Assembly (NCBI GenBank): GCA_030674155.1
Contig: CM060325.1
Span: forward strand, 49,504,324 to 49,534,318
Source of the DNA: Stramonita haemastoma
Lineage: Eukaryota; Mollusca; Gastropoda; Neogastropoda; Muricidae
Direction of reading: 5' to 3'
DNA length: 29,995 bases
The notes under the pieces were generated by a model. It did not search any database. It had not been told where the DNA came from and saw only the letters and a list, made by a program, of their open reading frames with translations. A program made the position numbers and the translations under genes. Numbering within the stretch: position 1 is the stretch's first letter; every line of letters starts with the position of its first letter. Of this stretch, positions 23,097 to 29,995 are shown in pieces.

Positions 23097-25045
23097 GTGC
23101 ACGCACACACACACACACACACGCACATGCACACGCACGCACGCATACACACACAAATGACAGAAACAGGTTTTGTCAGGCTTGCTTACTTGCACAATGA
23201 TAAGGCAAACACTGATCAGAGAGAAATGTGTAACAAGAAAAAGATAACAGAAAGACAACAAATACGAATACTTCCAAAATCAGAATGCGTCTACCTAAAT
23301 GGTGGGAAAATAATCGCACAACAAGCCAAATCTCACCACAGGTAAACCTTGAAGCTCTAGCCATGGAATAGGGGGGGGGGGGATACATTTTTTTTTTAAG
23401 CAAAATTTTTAAGCAGAATTTTCATTGCATGGGACTGTTATAATTATCATCATACTGTAGCACAACTGACTCCATTGCTGTGGTTGATAGTAGGAACTCC
23501 ACATAAACCCCACAAGAGTTTGCCATCTCTCTCTACTGCAGGGAGCTAACCCACTTGCATATATAACTTGACACTGGTGCATAAAACGGTAACACACAAT
23601 AGTGGATCAGGGATCTAAAGGTAAAATACTTATCTACAATGTGAACAACAGCAGAGTCAAATCCTTATTTGAACCTGATCTTTACCCCCCATCCACTAGA
23701 CCCTGAATACTAGTTTCTTTTTTTTGGGGGATGAGACAATTATCTAAGGTCCAATGTGTAACACGCATTTAGTGCAAGTAAAAGAACCCACAGCAACAAG
23801 AGAGAGGTCGTCCTCAGCAAAATTCTGCAGAAAAAAGTCAGTCTGAAAGGAAAACAAATCCACACACAGACAGGGGGGGGGGGGGGGTTGCTGCTGCCCT
23901 TGTTGTAGGGCTACAAGAGTCTCCCAAAGGAGAGTGGTCTGAATGTCATGCAGGGAAATCTGCCATAACTGACCATGATAAACAATGCAATACAATACCA
24001 TTAATAACCATTAAATACTAAAAAAAAAAAAAATCTTAAACACTTTAAATAACGTACAATAAAATGAAATGCAGTACGAGACAATAATAATGCAATGGAT
24101 ACAGAGCAAAACAGTGCAATACAACAAATACAATGCAATACTGTACAGTGCAATACAATAAATGCAATGCCGTACAATGCAATGAATACAACACACAATA
24201 ATGCAACGCAATGTAATGCAATACAGCACAACGCAACAAAGTACAGTACAATACAATGAATATAACACAAACTGCAATGTAATACAATACTATAAATACA
24301 ATACAATGCAACACTACACAGTAGAAACAATACAATGCAATGTAATCCAATGCAATAGGAAAAGGTAGTTAAAGTAATGCAATACAAGACAGAACAGTAC
24401 AAGACAGGACAATACAAGACAAGACAGTACAAGACAGGACAGTGCAAGACAGGTCAGTACAAGACAGGTCAGTACAAGACAGGACAGTACAAGACAGGAC
24501 AGTACAAGACAGGACAGGACAAGACAGGACAGGACAAGAACAGGACAAAGACAAGACAGGACAGGACAGGACAAGACAAGACAGGACAAGAACAAGACAG
24601 GACAGGACCAGGACAGGACAGTACAAGACAGGACAGTACAAGACAGGACAGGACAGGACAGGACAGTATAAGACAGGACAGTATAAGACAGGACAGTACA
24701 AGACAGGACAGTACAAGACAGAACAATACAAGACAGGACAGTACAAGACAGGACAGTACAAGACAGGACAATACAAGACAGGACAGTACAAGACAGGACA
24801 GTACAAGACAGGACAGGACAGTACAAGACAGGACAGTACAAGACAGGACAGTACAAGACAGGACAGTACAAGACAGGACAGTACAAGACAGGACAATACA
24901 AGACAGGACAGTACAAGACAGGACAGGACAGTACAAGACAGGACAGTACAAGACAAGACAGTACAAGACAGGACAGTACAAGACCAGACAGCAGACACAG
25001 CCAAACAAACAAGCAAACCAACCAACAAAACAGCAGTAAACATGC

Positions 25046-25125
<80 letters not shown>

Positions 25126-28100
25126 TACACACCTCTGTAGGCCGCTTCAGACAGCGCCGTCGTACCATGTTTGGAGGGGATGTCTTTGTAGCAGCCAGAT
25201 TCACACAGCTCCTGCACAAACACTTTCAATGTCACGCCAAAGTCAGATGCGCTGGGCCTGGACTTGTCAGGCGCTCAACGGCAGCACAGCGCATTTTCGC
25301 ACATATCACTAACATTATATTAATAGTCAGCTATTGTTATAATGTAATAATGTACTATTAAGTTAAAGTCTGTCCCGAGCCTTAAGGCTCATCAGGCCGG
25401 TGCTTATCCCGGATTCTGTGGCGTTAAGCGACTGAGAGTCATAGACTCCCCCCTGGATAGGACGTCAGTCTATCGCAGAGTTAACCCCCAACACAAGGTT
25501 GGTACCCCTTTTACACCTGGGTGGGGTGAGAAAATAGCCGTAAAGTGCCTTTTCCAAGGGCACAACGCCATAGCCGAAAGCTGGGATCGAACCCGCAACC
25601 TTTAGATTACGAGTCCAACGCCCTAACCACTAGACTACTGCGGCGGCTATGTACTATTAATAATAGTATATTATTACATATAACAATAGCTGCTGTCTGA
25701 ACACCTGGTGAAGACGTTTCCATATTTCTGTTTTTACCCCGAGCCATAAAACGTGCAACGATGGATGCTACAGCCGAATGGTCAAGATCATTTGGCTTCA
25801 ATCCGAGGGGTCCATGAAGCTGTGGGTTCGAATCTCAGTACTAGTGTCTGGAGGATTAATTAACCCTCTTGCATTTGGACTACCTGAACACAAACTGCCC
25901 CTAGATTTCACAGTCCCATCACGAAATCAGGTCAGGCACACATGGCCTTTTCCTCCTTCTAAGTACATACCAGCAGCTATAATTACTTCCAGACACCCTA
26001 CAGGGTTTCTCCTTCTATCTTGATAGAGGTTTAACATGTGGTAGCAATTAGTGATGGTCACAGCGTGATGGATATCTACTGTGCATAAATCTTAGGGGGG
26101 GGGGGGGGGGGGGGGGGGTAATTATTCAATCCCTGCAAAACCCAGATCGGGACTAAGAGGGTTAAGGGTGGGGTTTTTACTATCTCCCAAGTCAACTTCA
26201 AGAGCAGACAATCCGCCAGTGCAAAATTTAAACATGAATATCACAGATGCCATAGTGGAGTGGTTAAGACCATTCAACTTCAATCACATGGGTCCATGAA
26301 GTTGAGGGTTCAAATCTCGGCAGCGTCCGGTGAATTAAGGGTGGGTTTTTTCAATCTTCCAGGTTGACTTAACTGTCTTGACCCTGTTAACCCGTTACAA
26401 CCGTAGCATCAACAGTAGGCCTTTCTCTTTCCCCATTACGGCCACAGCCACCAGTAGATGCCAAGCACGCGGGTGGTACTTTTCCATCACTGACCATATG
26501 CACAGTTCTCACACAAAGAGTCTGAAACTTGGTAGGGAGACTGTGGGAATGTTTAAGATGATGCCACTGACTGATAAATTTAGACCACTTAAACGCACAC
26601 AGTTTGAAAGGGGAAGGGTCAAAAGCAAAGCCCCTGATAGAGACAATATTCACACATTGCAGCATGGCGAAAAAAAATGGCATCTTCTTTTGAAGCAGAT
26701 GATTTATCAGATTATTCTGAAGGGGAATTAAATGCTATTCTATTGGAAGTGGAAAAGTATGAACTAGAAATGTTAGGTGAATCAGATTTTGAAGTTGATG
26801 CGGAAGAGGAAGAAAATGATGTCAACAGGGAGGATAGTGACCCAGAAGACAACGTGCCACTGGCCACATTTCAAAACATGTGGCAGCCTGCACTAAACCC
26901 ATCCAATGTGCAAAAATCTGACCAGCCTGTTGCACAGTACATTCACAGATGAGTGCTGACTACATACACATACAAACTGTAATATAACAATTAGGCATTG
27001 GCTTTTATGACTTGTGTTTCAAAGGAAAATGACTGAACAAAACTTGTGTACCCTCAAGACATTGTAGAAAACAACAGCTGTTTTGGTGACACTGTGCGAC
27101 ACATTCTTGGAGTGCCACTGTACACATCTGTTGCTGAACACTTCAGGTAGGCTTCAATGCCTTTTTTGACACTATCATGCAGACCTGTTGTCATAGACAT
27201 GCATGTTTCACTCTTAAATCATAATTATATGACCTGCATTTACCTGGATTTGGTGACATATTACGACATATTACCAGACACTGACACAACACAAGACGAC
27301 CACACACACAGAAATACTTGGAAATACAAGTGTAAACACTTGCACAGCTTGTGACGAAATTTCAAGTCAATAGCTTGTCAGACACATGCACAGTTACAAT
27401 ATGAATAAAGTAAGTCTGTTTTGGGTGAAAAAACAACAAAAAATTCAAAATAAAACAAACCTAACAACATCAAAAACAGTACTTCTATAGCAATTTACAG
27501 TTGTAATTTTACGCCTTTCCCTTTAGCTGCCATATCAAGAAACCGAGATAGCCAACTGACACTGCTGTTCTTTTCCATCTATTCCAAGTTAATTCAGAGT
27601 ATAATCAAGAGAATTTGGCATAAAAAATCCAGACCCACGAACAAATCTACATCGTACGATTTCTCCTAGCTTGTGAACCCTTGGTGTAGTAAAGAGATAT
27701 TTCTCCACCCACTATCAATAATCTCTAGCACAATTCCTGCACTTCCCCCACCCCCAACCCCCCAAATCCTTTTTTGCTTTTAAAAAACCCTAACATCACC
27801 CAAAGTTATGAAACAGATCTGAAAACAGAACCAACACACACCATCCAACAACAACAACAAAAAACCCCACATACAACAAACAAACAAACAAACAACAACA
27901 GACTCCCCCACCCCACCCCCCCCAAAAAAAAATAATAAAATAAAAAACCCAGACCCCCCCCCCCCAACACACCCTCTCTCTCACCCGCACATTGGGCAGG
28001 TAGCCCTTGCGCTCGGCCACGAAGATGGGGGCGTGGTCCTGACTGCCGACGCCCCCCCCCCCCCCCCCCCCACAAAAAAAACCAAAACAAACACCCACAC

Positions 28101-28630
28101 CTCCCCCCCACCCCCCCCCCAACACCGCCCACACACCACCCCACCCCCTCTCTCTCAACCCACCCGCACGATGGGCAGGTAGCCCTTGCGCGCGGCCACT
28201 ATGATGGGGGCGTCGTCCTGGCTGCCGACGTCGACGTCGACGTCGCTGCCGGCGGCGATGAGCATCTTCACCAACCCCAGGTGCCGGCCCTCGGCGGCGG
28301 CGTACAGCGGGGTGATGCCCCACTTGTCCGCCACCTGCATGTCCGCCCCCCTCGCCAGCAGCAGTGCGACCACCCCCACCTTGTGCTGCTCCACCGCTGC
28401 AAGCAGCGCCGTCTTCTTGCTGTGCAGCATGCGGACGTTGATGTCGGCCCCGGCGTCCAGCAGCTGCCGGCAGACCTCCAGGTGTCCTTTCTGCGCGGCG
28501 ATGTGCAGCGCGCAGGATCCGTTCAGGTCGATGCTGTCCACCCTCACCGGAAAGCGGTAAGGGTATTCGGGCTGGGCGTTGGCCTGTTGGGGTGGGAAAG
28601 TTTTATCTTGTGGGGATATATATATATACA

Positions 28631-28727
<97 letters not shown>

Positions 28728-28799
28728 GTAAGCAGTGGTGGTACACGGTGCATACAGAAAGGTTTTGGGGGTGTGGGGGGGGGAGGGTGTGTGTGTGTG

Positions 28800-28850
<51 letters not shown>

Positions 28851-28915
28851 ATGTGTGTGTGTGTGTGTGTGTGGTGGGTGGGTGTGTGTGTGTGGGTGGT
28901 GTGGTGTGTGTGGGT

Positions 28916-28960
<45 letters not shown>

Positions 28961-29244
28961 GGGGGGGGGGGATGTATGTGTGTGTGTGGGGGGGGGGGGG
29001 GGGTGCACGCGCACGCGTGTGCATGCATGTGTGTGTACAAGCTGTGTGGGAGTGTGTGGATGTGTGGGCATACTGGTGTGCTTACGTTTGTGATTTTACT
29101 TGAGGTGAGTTTAAAACTAGCTGAGGTATCGCTGATTTAAGGATCCATGCTTTTTACATTGTGATGGGTGTGTGCTGGTGTTCGGATATTGTGTTGTGGT
29201 ATCTTTCCCCCTCCCCCCGTGATATTATGTTAACACGTCTACTG

Positions 29245-29318
<74 letters not shown>

Positions 29319-29633
29319 TTGTAACCCGCATGAATTTCTCTGTCTTTGAGAGAATAATAAAGTGTTGTTTGAATTGAAAAACTGAATTATTTCCCCCCAG
29401 CTCACCTTCTTAATGCATTCCAGCAGGTATGCCACAATATCTGTCTGGCCATGTAACGCGGCCAATGTCAGAGGCAACGAAGGGCTGTCATGCTTGCTGG
29501 AAATGTCCGCCCCCTGTTCCACCAGCGACCGCACTTGATCCAGACCATCTTTGTTGTTGATGGCCCGTGCCAGTCTGTATTCGGCTGAGAACTGTAGGTT
29601 AGTCGGAACCTCCGGAAACTCTCTTAAGGCCAT
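16330..29633 (-). CDS. Ankyrin repeat and SOCS box (ASB) protein, seven coding exons
   Basis: Join, in gene order: 29633-29406, 28583-28164, 25211-25133, 21174-21043, 18614-18467, 17797-17675, 16606-16330; 1407 nt, 468 residues. Every junction is GT-AG and keeps phase. About ten ankyrin repeats span residues 18-370, with helices such as CALHIAAQKGHLEVCRQLL and GITPLYAAAEGRHLGLVKML; the last ones are degenerate. The C-terminus (422-460) is a SOCS box: BC-box SLMKLSRCRIRSCLG for Elongin B/C and LPVP in LELPVPLPDF for Cullin-5. Family knowledge: ASB proteins are substrate receptors of Cul5-Rbx2 ubiquitin ligases; the substrate is unknown here. Length fits vertebrate ASBs (about 420-590). I cannot assign the ASB subtype. 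The start is the ATG in ACCATGG at 29633, but the frame stays open back to an acceptor at 29664, so an upstream coding exon is possible. Confidence 0.93.
16860..16976. repeat. (GA)n microsatellite, ASB intron 6
   Basis: GA with GGA/GAAA interruptions. Confidence 0.95.
17090..17640. repeat. Degenerate (CAGA)n tract, ASB intron 6
   Basis: CAGA, GGCA and GATGGGCAGA units over about 550 bp, ending 35 bp from exon 6. The 274-codon minus-strand open frame across it (Leu/Ser/Cys-rich) is a repeat artefact. Confidence 0.95.
17675..17797 (-). CDS. ASB exon 6
   Basis: Acceptor GATGTGTGCAG|G, donor CTTTGG|GTGGGT. Encodes GMSPLRAVFEKSVVHPHTIL and LLLRACPRLDLCMLDNIGAF, a degenerate last ankyrin repeat. 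Confidence 0.9.
17815..18016. repeat. Degenerate (CA)n tract, ASB intron 5
   Basis: CACA with CATG, CGCA and TGCATGCA interruptions. Confidence 0.9.
18203..18335 (+). repeat. SINE family 1, internally deleted
   Basis: The tRNA-like start GGGATAGCATAGTGGTCAGA is followed after about 20 bp by the tail (GCACACGAGTGCTTATCTCA, TTATCCTTGAAATAAAAGAA). The box B and body present in other copies are missing. Confidence 0.75.
18367..18464. repeat. (CT)n microsatellite at ASB exon 5 donor
   Basis: CT with CTTCTC interruptions, touching the donor of exon 5. Confidence 0.97.
18467..18614 (-). CDS. ASB exon 5
   Basis: Acceptor GTGCTGGCAG|CG, donor TTTGG|GTGAGA. It joins exon 4 to give LLIQAGACVKWRNE, then CAVQIAMEEGKHDILEFFL. 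The donor runs straight into a (GA)n tract of about 100 bp. Confidence 0.92.
18841..19143 (-). repeat. SINE family 2, full-length, ASB intron 4
   Basis: Minus-strand copy with TCACCCAGCTGTAAATGGGT and CTCAATATGCTGGCCCCTAG, and the tail CACATAGGTTATGGGACTCC. Confidence 0.8.
19144..20810. other. ASB intron 4, no further gene seen
   Basis: Contains short ACATGACAAAAATACATGA-type repeats (19145-19320, 19800-19830), an unassigned open stretch 19400-19624 and a C run 20791-20808. An R5 fragment lies near 20455-20490. No motif supports a gene. Confidence 0.5.
21043..21174 (-). CDS. ASB exon 4
   Basis: Acceptor GTGCTGCAG|GT, donor ATCCAAG|GTATGT. Encodes RNDVVEYLIEQKCDPN and SSPLQAAVRGGNMDAVKLL, two ankyrin helix pairs. 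Phase 1 at both ends. Confidence 0.94.
21727..21811 (+). repeat. SINE family 3 fragment
   Basis: GATGAATTAGGGATGGGGAT then TTTTACAATCTCCCATGTCA corresponds to the 3' half of family 3 (compare 26320-26365). Confidence 0.6.
21855..22812. mobile_element. Second hAT-like non-autonomous element, ASB intron 3
   Basis: About 958 bp with inverted ends AGGGTTCGCG and CGCGAACCCT, and CCGGTAC-rich subterminal sequence at both ends. It sits in a (CA)n tract, so an ACACACAC/CACACACA target duplication is compatible but not diagnostic. It carries a SINE family 1 piece (22310-22465) and has no transposase. Confidence 0.65.
22310..22465 (+). repeat. SINE family 1, 5'-truncated, nested
   Basis: CTTTTCGTAAGAGTAGGCCA through CCTCGATATAAAAGATTAAA matches the 3' half of 5299-5643, inverted. 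It is nested inside the element at 21855-22812. Confidence 0.85.
22813..23155. repeat. (CA)n tract with CG-rich interruptions
   Basis: CA with CGCA variants, a C run at 22850-22865, and GCGCGCGCGCGC at 23008-23021. ASB intron 3. Confidence 0.95.
23156..23720. other. ASB intron 3, nothing recognised
   Basis: Unique-looking AT-rich sequence with a G run at 23371-23381. No exon fits the ASB frame here. Confidence 0.5.
23722..23830 (-). repeat. Dispersed repeat R6, minus orientation
   Basis: On the minus strand: TTGTTGCTGTGGGTTCTTTT, then CACATTGGACCTTAGATAAT and TGTCTCATCCCCC, matching 13170-13315. A G run follows at 23873-23887. Confidence 0.55.
24045..24360. repeat. Diverged pentamer tract (CAATA/CAATG)
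   Basis: Five-base units such as CAATACAATGCAATA with many substitutions. Open frames rich in His, Cys and Ile on the minus strand are artefacts. Confidence 0.85.
24370..24990. repeat. Pentamer satellite (GACAG/TACAA), 15-bp higher order
   Basis: Mostly GACAGGACAGTACAA units, largely lacking T on the plus strand, about 620 bp. Stop-free in several frames of both strands. Confidence 0.97.
25047..25124. repeat. (TA)n microsatellite at ASB exon 3
   Basis: About 78 bp of pure TA, separated from the exon 3 donor by about six bases. Confidence 0.97.
25133..25211 (-). CDS. ASB exon 3
   Basis: Acceptor GTTTGTGCAG|GAG, donor ACAGAG|GTGTGT. Encodes ELCESGCYKDIPSKHGTTAL then SEAAYR plus one base, completing the repeat begun by exon 2. 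The (TA)n tract starts only about 8 bp into the following intron. Confidence 0.9.
25232..25310 (+). repeat. R5 fragment next to ASB exon 3 acceptor
   Basis: CCAAAGTCAGATGCGCTGGG then CTTGTCAGGCGCTCAACGGC matches 4190-4260. It begins about 20 bp upstream (gene sense) of the exon. Confidence 0.7.
25362..25648 (-). repeat. tRNA-derived SINE, family 4, with 12-bp target duplication
   Basis: On the minus strand a tRNA-Thr(CGT)-like head: GTAGTCTAGTGGTTAGGGCG, anticodon loop CTCGTAA, box B GGTTCGATCCC. It is followed by a body with CAAGG/CCTTG pairs and TCATCAGGCC. Perfect direct repeats ATGTACTATTAA flank it (25350-25361, 25649-25660). 287 bp, intact at both ends. Confidence 0.85.
25766..26225 (+). 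repeat. SINE family 3 split by MITE
   Basis: The head ACAGCCGAATGGTCAAGATC and box B-like GGTTCGAATCTC run to 25863, and the 3' part AGGGTGGGGTTTTTACTATC resumes after 26161. Copy 26250-26387 shows the uninterrupted form. Confidence 0.8.
25864..26161. mobile_element. piggyBac-like MITE, copy 2
   Basis: Flanked by TTAA (25860-25863, 26162-26165). Inverted ends are CCCTCTT and AAGAGGG. It shares TTTTCCTCCTTCTAAGTACA and GTGGTAGCAATTAGTGATGG with copy 1 (6463-6771). It contains a 24-G run near 26095-26118 where copy 1 has seven G. Confidence 0.88.
26250..26386 (+). repeat. SINE family 3
   Basis: GATGCCATAGTGGAGTGGTT head, GGGTTCAAATCTCGGC box B-like, GAATTAAGGGTGGG body. It holds the intact TTAA that is occupied in the neighbouring copy. 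Confidence 0.8.
26391..26952 (+). pseudogene. Possible piggyBac element 5' end with transposase N-terminus
   Basis: TTAA followed by CCCGTTACAACCG at 26387-26403 looks like a piggyBac-type end. An open frame at 26677-26952 (91 codons) starts MASSFEADDLSDYSEGELNA and is acidic, with EEEENDVNREDSDPEDNVPL, then MWQP. Acidic, low-complexity N-termini of this kind are common in piggyBac transposases. The DDE core and 3' end were not found, so it would be a truncated remnant. Codon use is AT-rich, unlike the GC-rich ASB exons. It could instead be an unrelated acidic open frame. Located in ASB intron 2, antisense. Confidence 0.35.
26953..27960. other. ASB intron 2, no gene seen
   Basis: AT-rich; possibly more of the remnant element, but I recognise no domain. 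A- and C-rich simple sequence lies at 27840-27965. Confidence 0.5.
27968..28052 (-). pseudogene. Partial duplicate of ASB exon 2 end plus donor
   Basis: On the minus strand it encodes GSQDHAPIFVAERKGYLPNV then R|GTGAGA, against GSQDDAPIIVAARKGYLPIV then R|GTGGGT in exon 2. The copy also includes the following CT/GA-rich intron bases. A G run precedes it (gene sense) and no proper acceptor is visible. Confidence 0.85.
28164..28583 (-). CDS. ASB exon 2, four ankyrin repeats
   Basis: Acceptor CCCCAACAG|GCC, donor GTGCGG|GTGGGT; exactly 140 codons in phase 0. It is very GC- and CpG-rich compared with its introns. It encodes GSCALHIAAQKGHLEV, TALLAAVEQHKVGVVALLL, GITPLYAAAEGRHLG and APIIVAARKGYLPIVR. 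Three GACGTC hexamers (about 28227-28246) encode DVDVDV. Confidence 0.95.
28620..28690. repeat. (TA)n and (CTAT)n microsatellite, ASB intron 1
   Basis: TA then about 13 CTAT units, followed by TG. Confidence 0.97.
28693..29036. repeat. (TG)n and poly-G tract, ASB intron 1
   Basis: TG runs (28693-28728, 28790-28915) and long G runs (28930-28970, 28988-29003). Gly/Val/Cys open frames are artefacts. Confidence 0.95.
29251..29316. repeat. (TA)n microsatellite, ASB intron 1
   Basis: A pure TA run about 90 bp from the exon 1 donor. Confidence 0.97.
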
Positions 29634-29663
29634 GGTTATTTCCTCGGTAAAATCCCAGGAGAA
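29406..29663 (-). CDS. ASB exon 1 (coding from 29633 or earlier)
   Basis: Donor AAGAAG|GTGAGC. The ATG at 29633 sits in ACCATGG, a good initiation context. It encodes MALREFPEVPTNLQF, then a first ankyrin-like unit with SLVEQGADI. Upstream, TTTTCTTTCAG| at 29664 looks like an acceptor. The 30 bases between it and the ATG are open in frame (FSWDFTEEIT), so they are either 5' UTR or coding. Confidence 0.88.
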
Positions 29664-29995
29664 CTGAAAGAAAACGAAAAAATGAGCAAAAGTGGGAGTT
29701 TTAGAAAACTACCAGCACGGTAGCTAACTGACAACAAACAAAACAATGACCAAAAGAAAAAAAAAGACAGAAACAAAAAGTGTTTCGGAGGAGGAGATTT
29801 CACGTTTCAGCGACAATAGGATATTGGATGATATATATATATATATATATATAGCAAAGTCTGCATGGATTTGTTGGCAAACATGACACAGTATAAAACA
29901 TAATTTATCTTCTATACAGTAACACTTTTCAGGAAGCTGATGAAACCCATAATGATCTGAAACCAAAAAAACTGTTGAAAAAATATAGATTTTTT

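Noticed and set aside
24314..25219. 301- and 226-codon open frames (LSCPVLSC-type) and their plus-strand counterparts
   Set aside because: Products of the GACAG/TACAA satellite and the TA tract. The only real coding part here is ASB exon 3, in a different frame.
25575..25645. A genuine tRNA-Thr(CGT) gene on the minus strand
   Set aside because: The anticodon arm is good, but the acceptor stem does not close and the sequence continues into a SINE body with a 12-bp target duplication.
27157..27354. 65-codon frame with VIDMHVSLLNHNYM as transposase continuation
   Set aside because: I could not match it to any piggyBac core motif, so it is not included in the remnant call.

Overview
This is a eukaryotic nuclear window with intron-split genes, GT-AG splice sites, tRNA-derived SINEs and very dense microsatellites. 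It contains parts of two genes and no bacterial or viral features. The mix of SINEs, hAT-like and piggyBac-like elements and long (TG)n/(GA)n runs suggests a mollusc, most likely a gastropod. That is an impression; I cannot name a species.

Layout. (1) 1-5.2 kb, + strand: the 3' half of a trypsin-like serine protease gene. Three exons (806-937, 2256-2416, 2955-3122) carry the catalytic Asp and Ser and the S1-pocket Asp; the His57 exon lies left of the window. The stop codon is followed by a 29-bp minisatellite in the presumed 3' UTR, and a possible poly(A) signal lies at 5183. (2) 5.2-16.3 kb: intergenic and repeat-filled. It holds several SINE families, a minisatellite carrying two separate insertions, microsatellites, and a 2 kb hAT-like element. 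(3) 16.3-29.6 kb, - strand: a complete-looking ankyrin repeat and SOCS box (ASB) gene. Seven coding exons join in phase at every junction to give 468 residues, about ten ankyrin repeats and a C-terminal SOCS box with BC-box and Cul5-box motifs. The two genes converge tail to tail. They show no functional link: one encodes a probably secreted protease, the other a predicted substrate receptor of a Cullin-5 ubiquitin ligase.

The most interesting structure is repeated copying of exon edges. The last ~90 coding bases of the ASB gene, with the stop codon, occur in three further degenerate tandem copies downstream. The 3' end and donor of ASB exon 2 is copied once. In the protease gene, the acceptor and first bases of one exon are copied into the following intron, which also holds five look-alikes of that exon's donor. 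Several transposon insertions can be read precisely because an unoccupied copy of the target lies nearby. I found no convincing new multi-gene system; most long open frames here are by-products of stop-free simple repeats.
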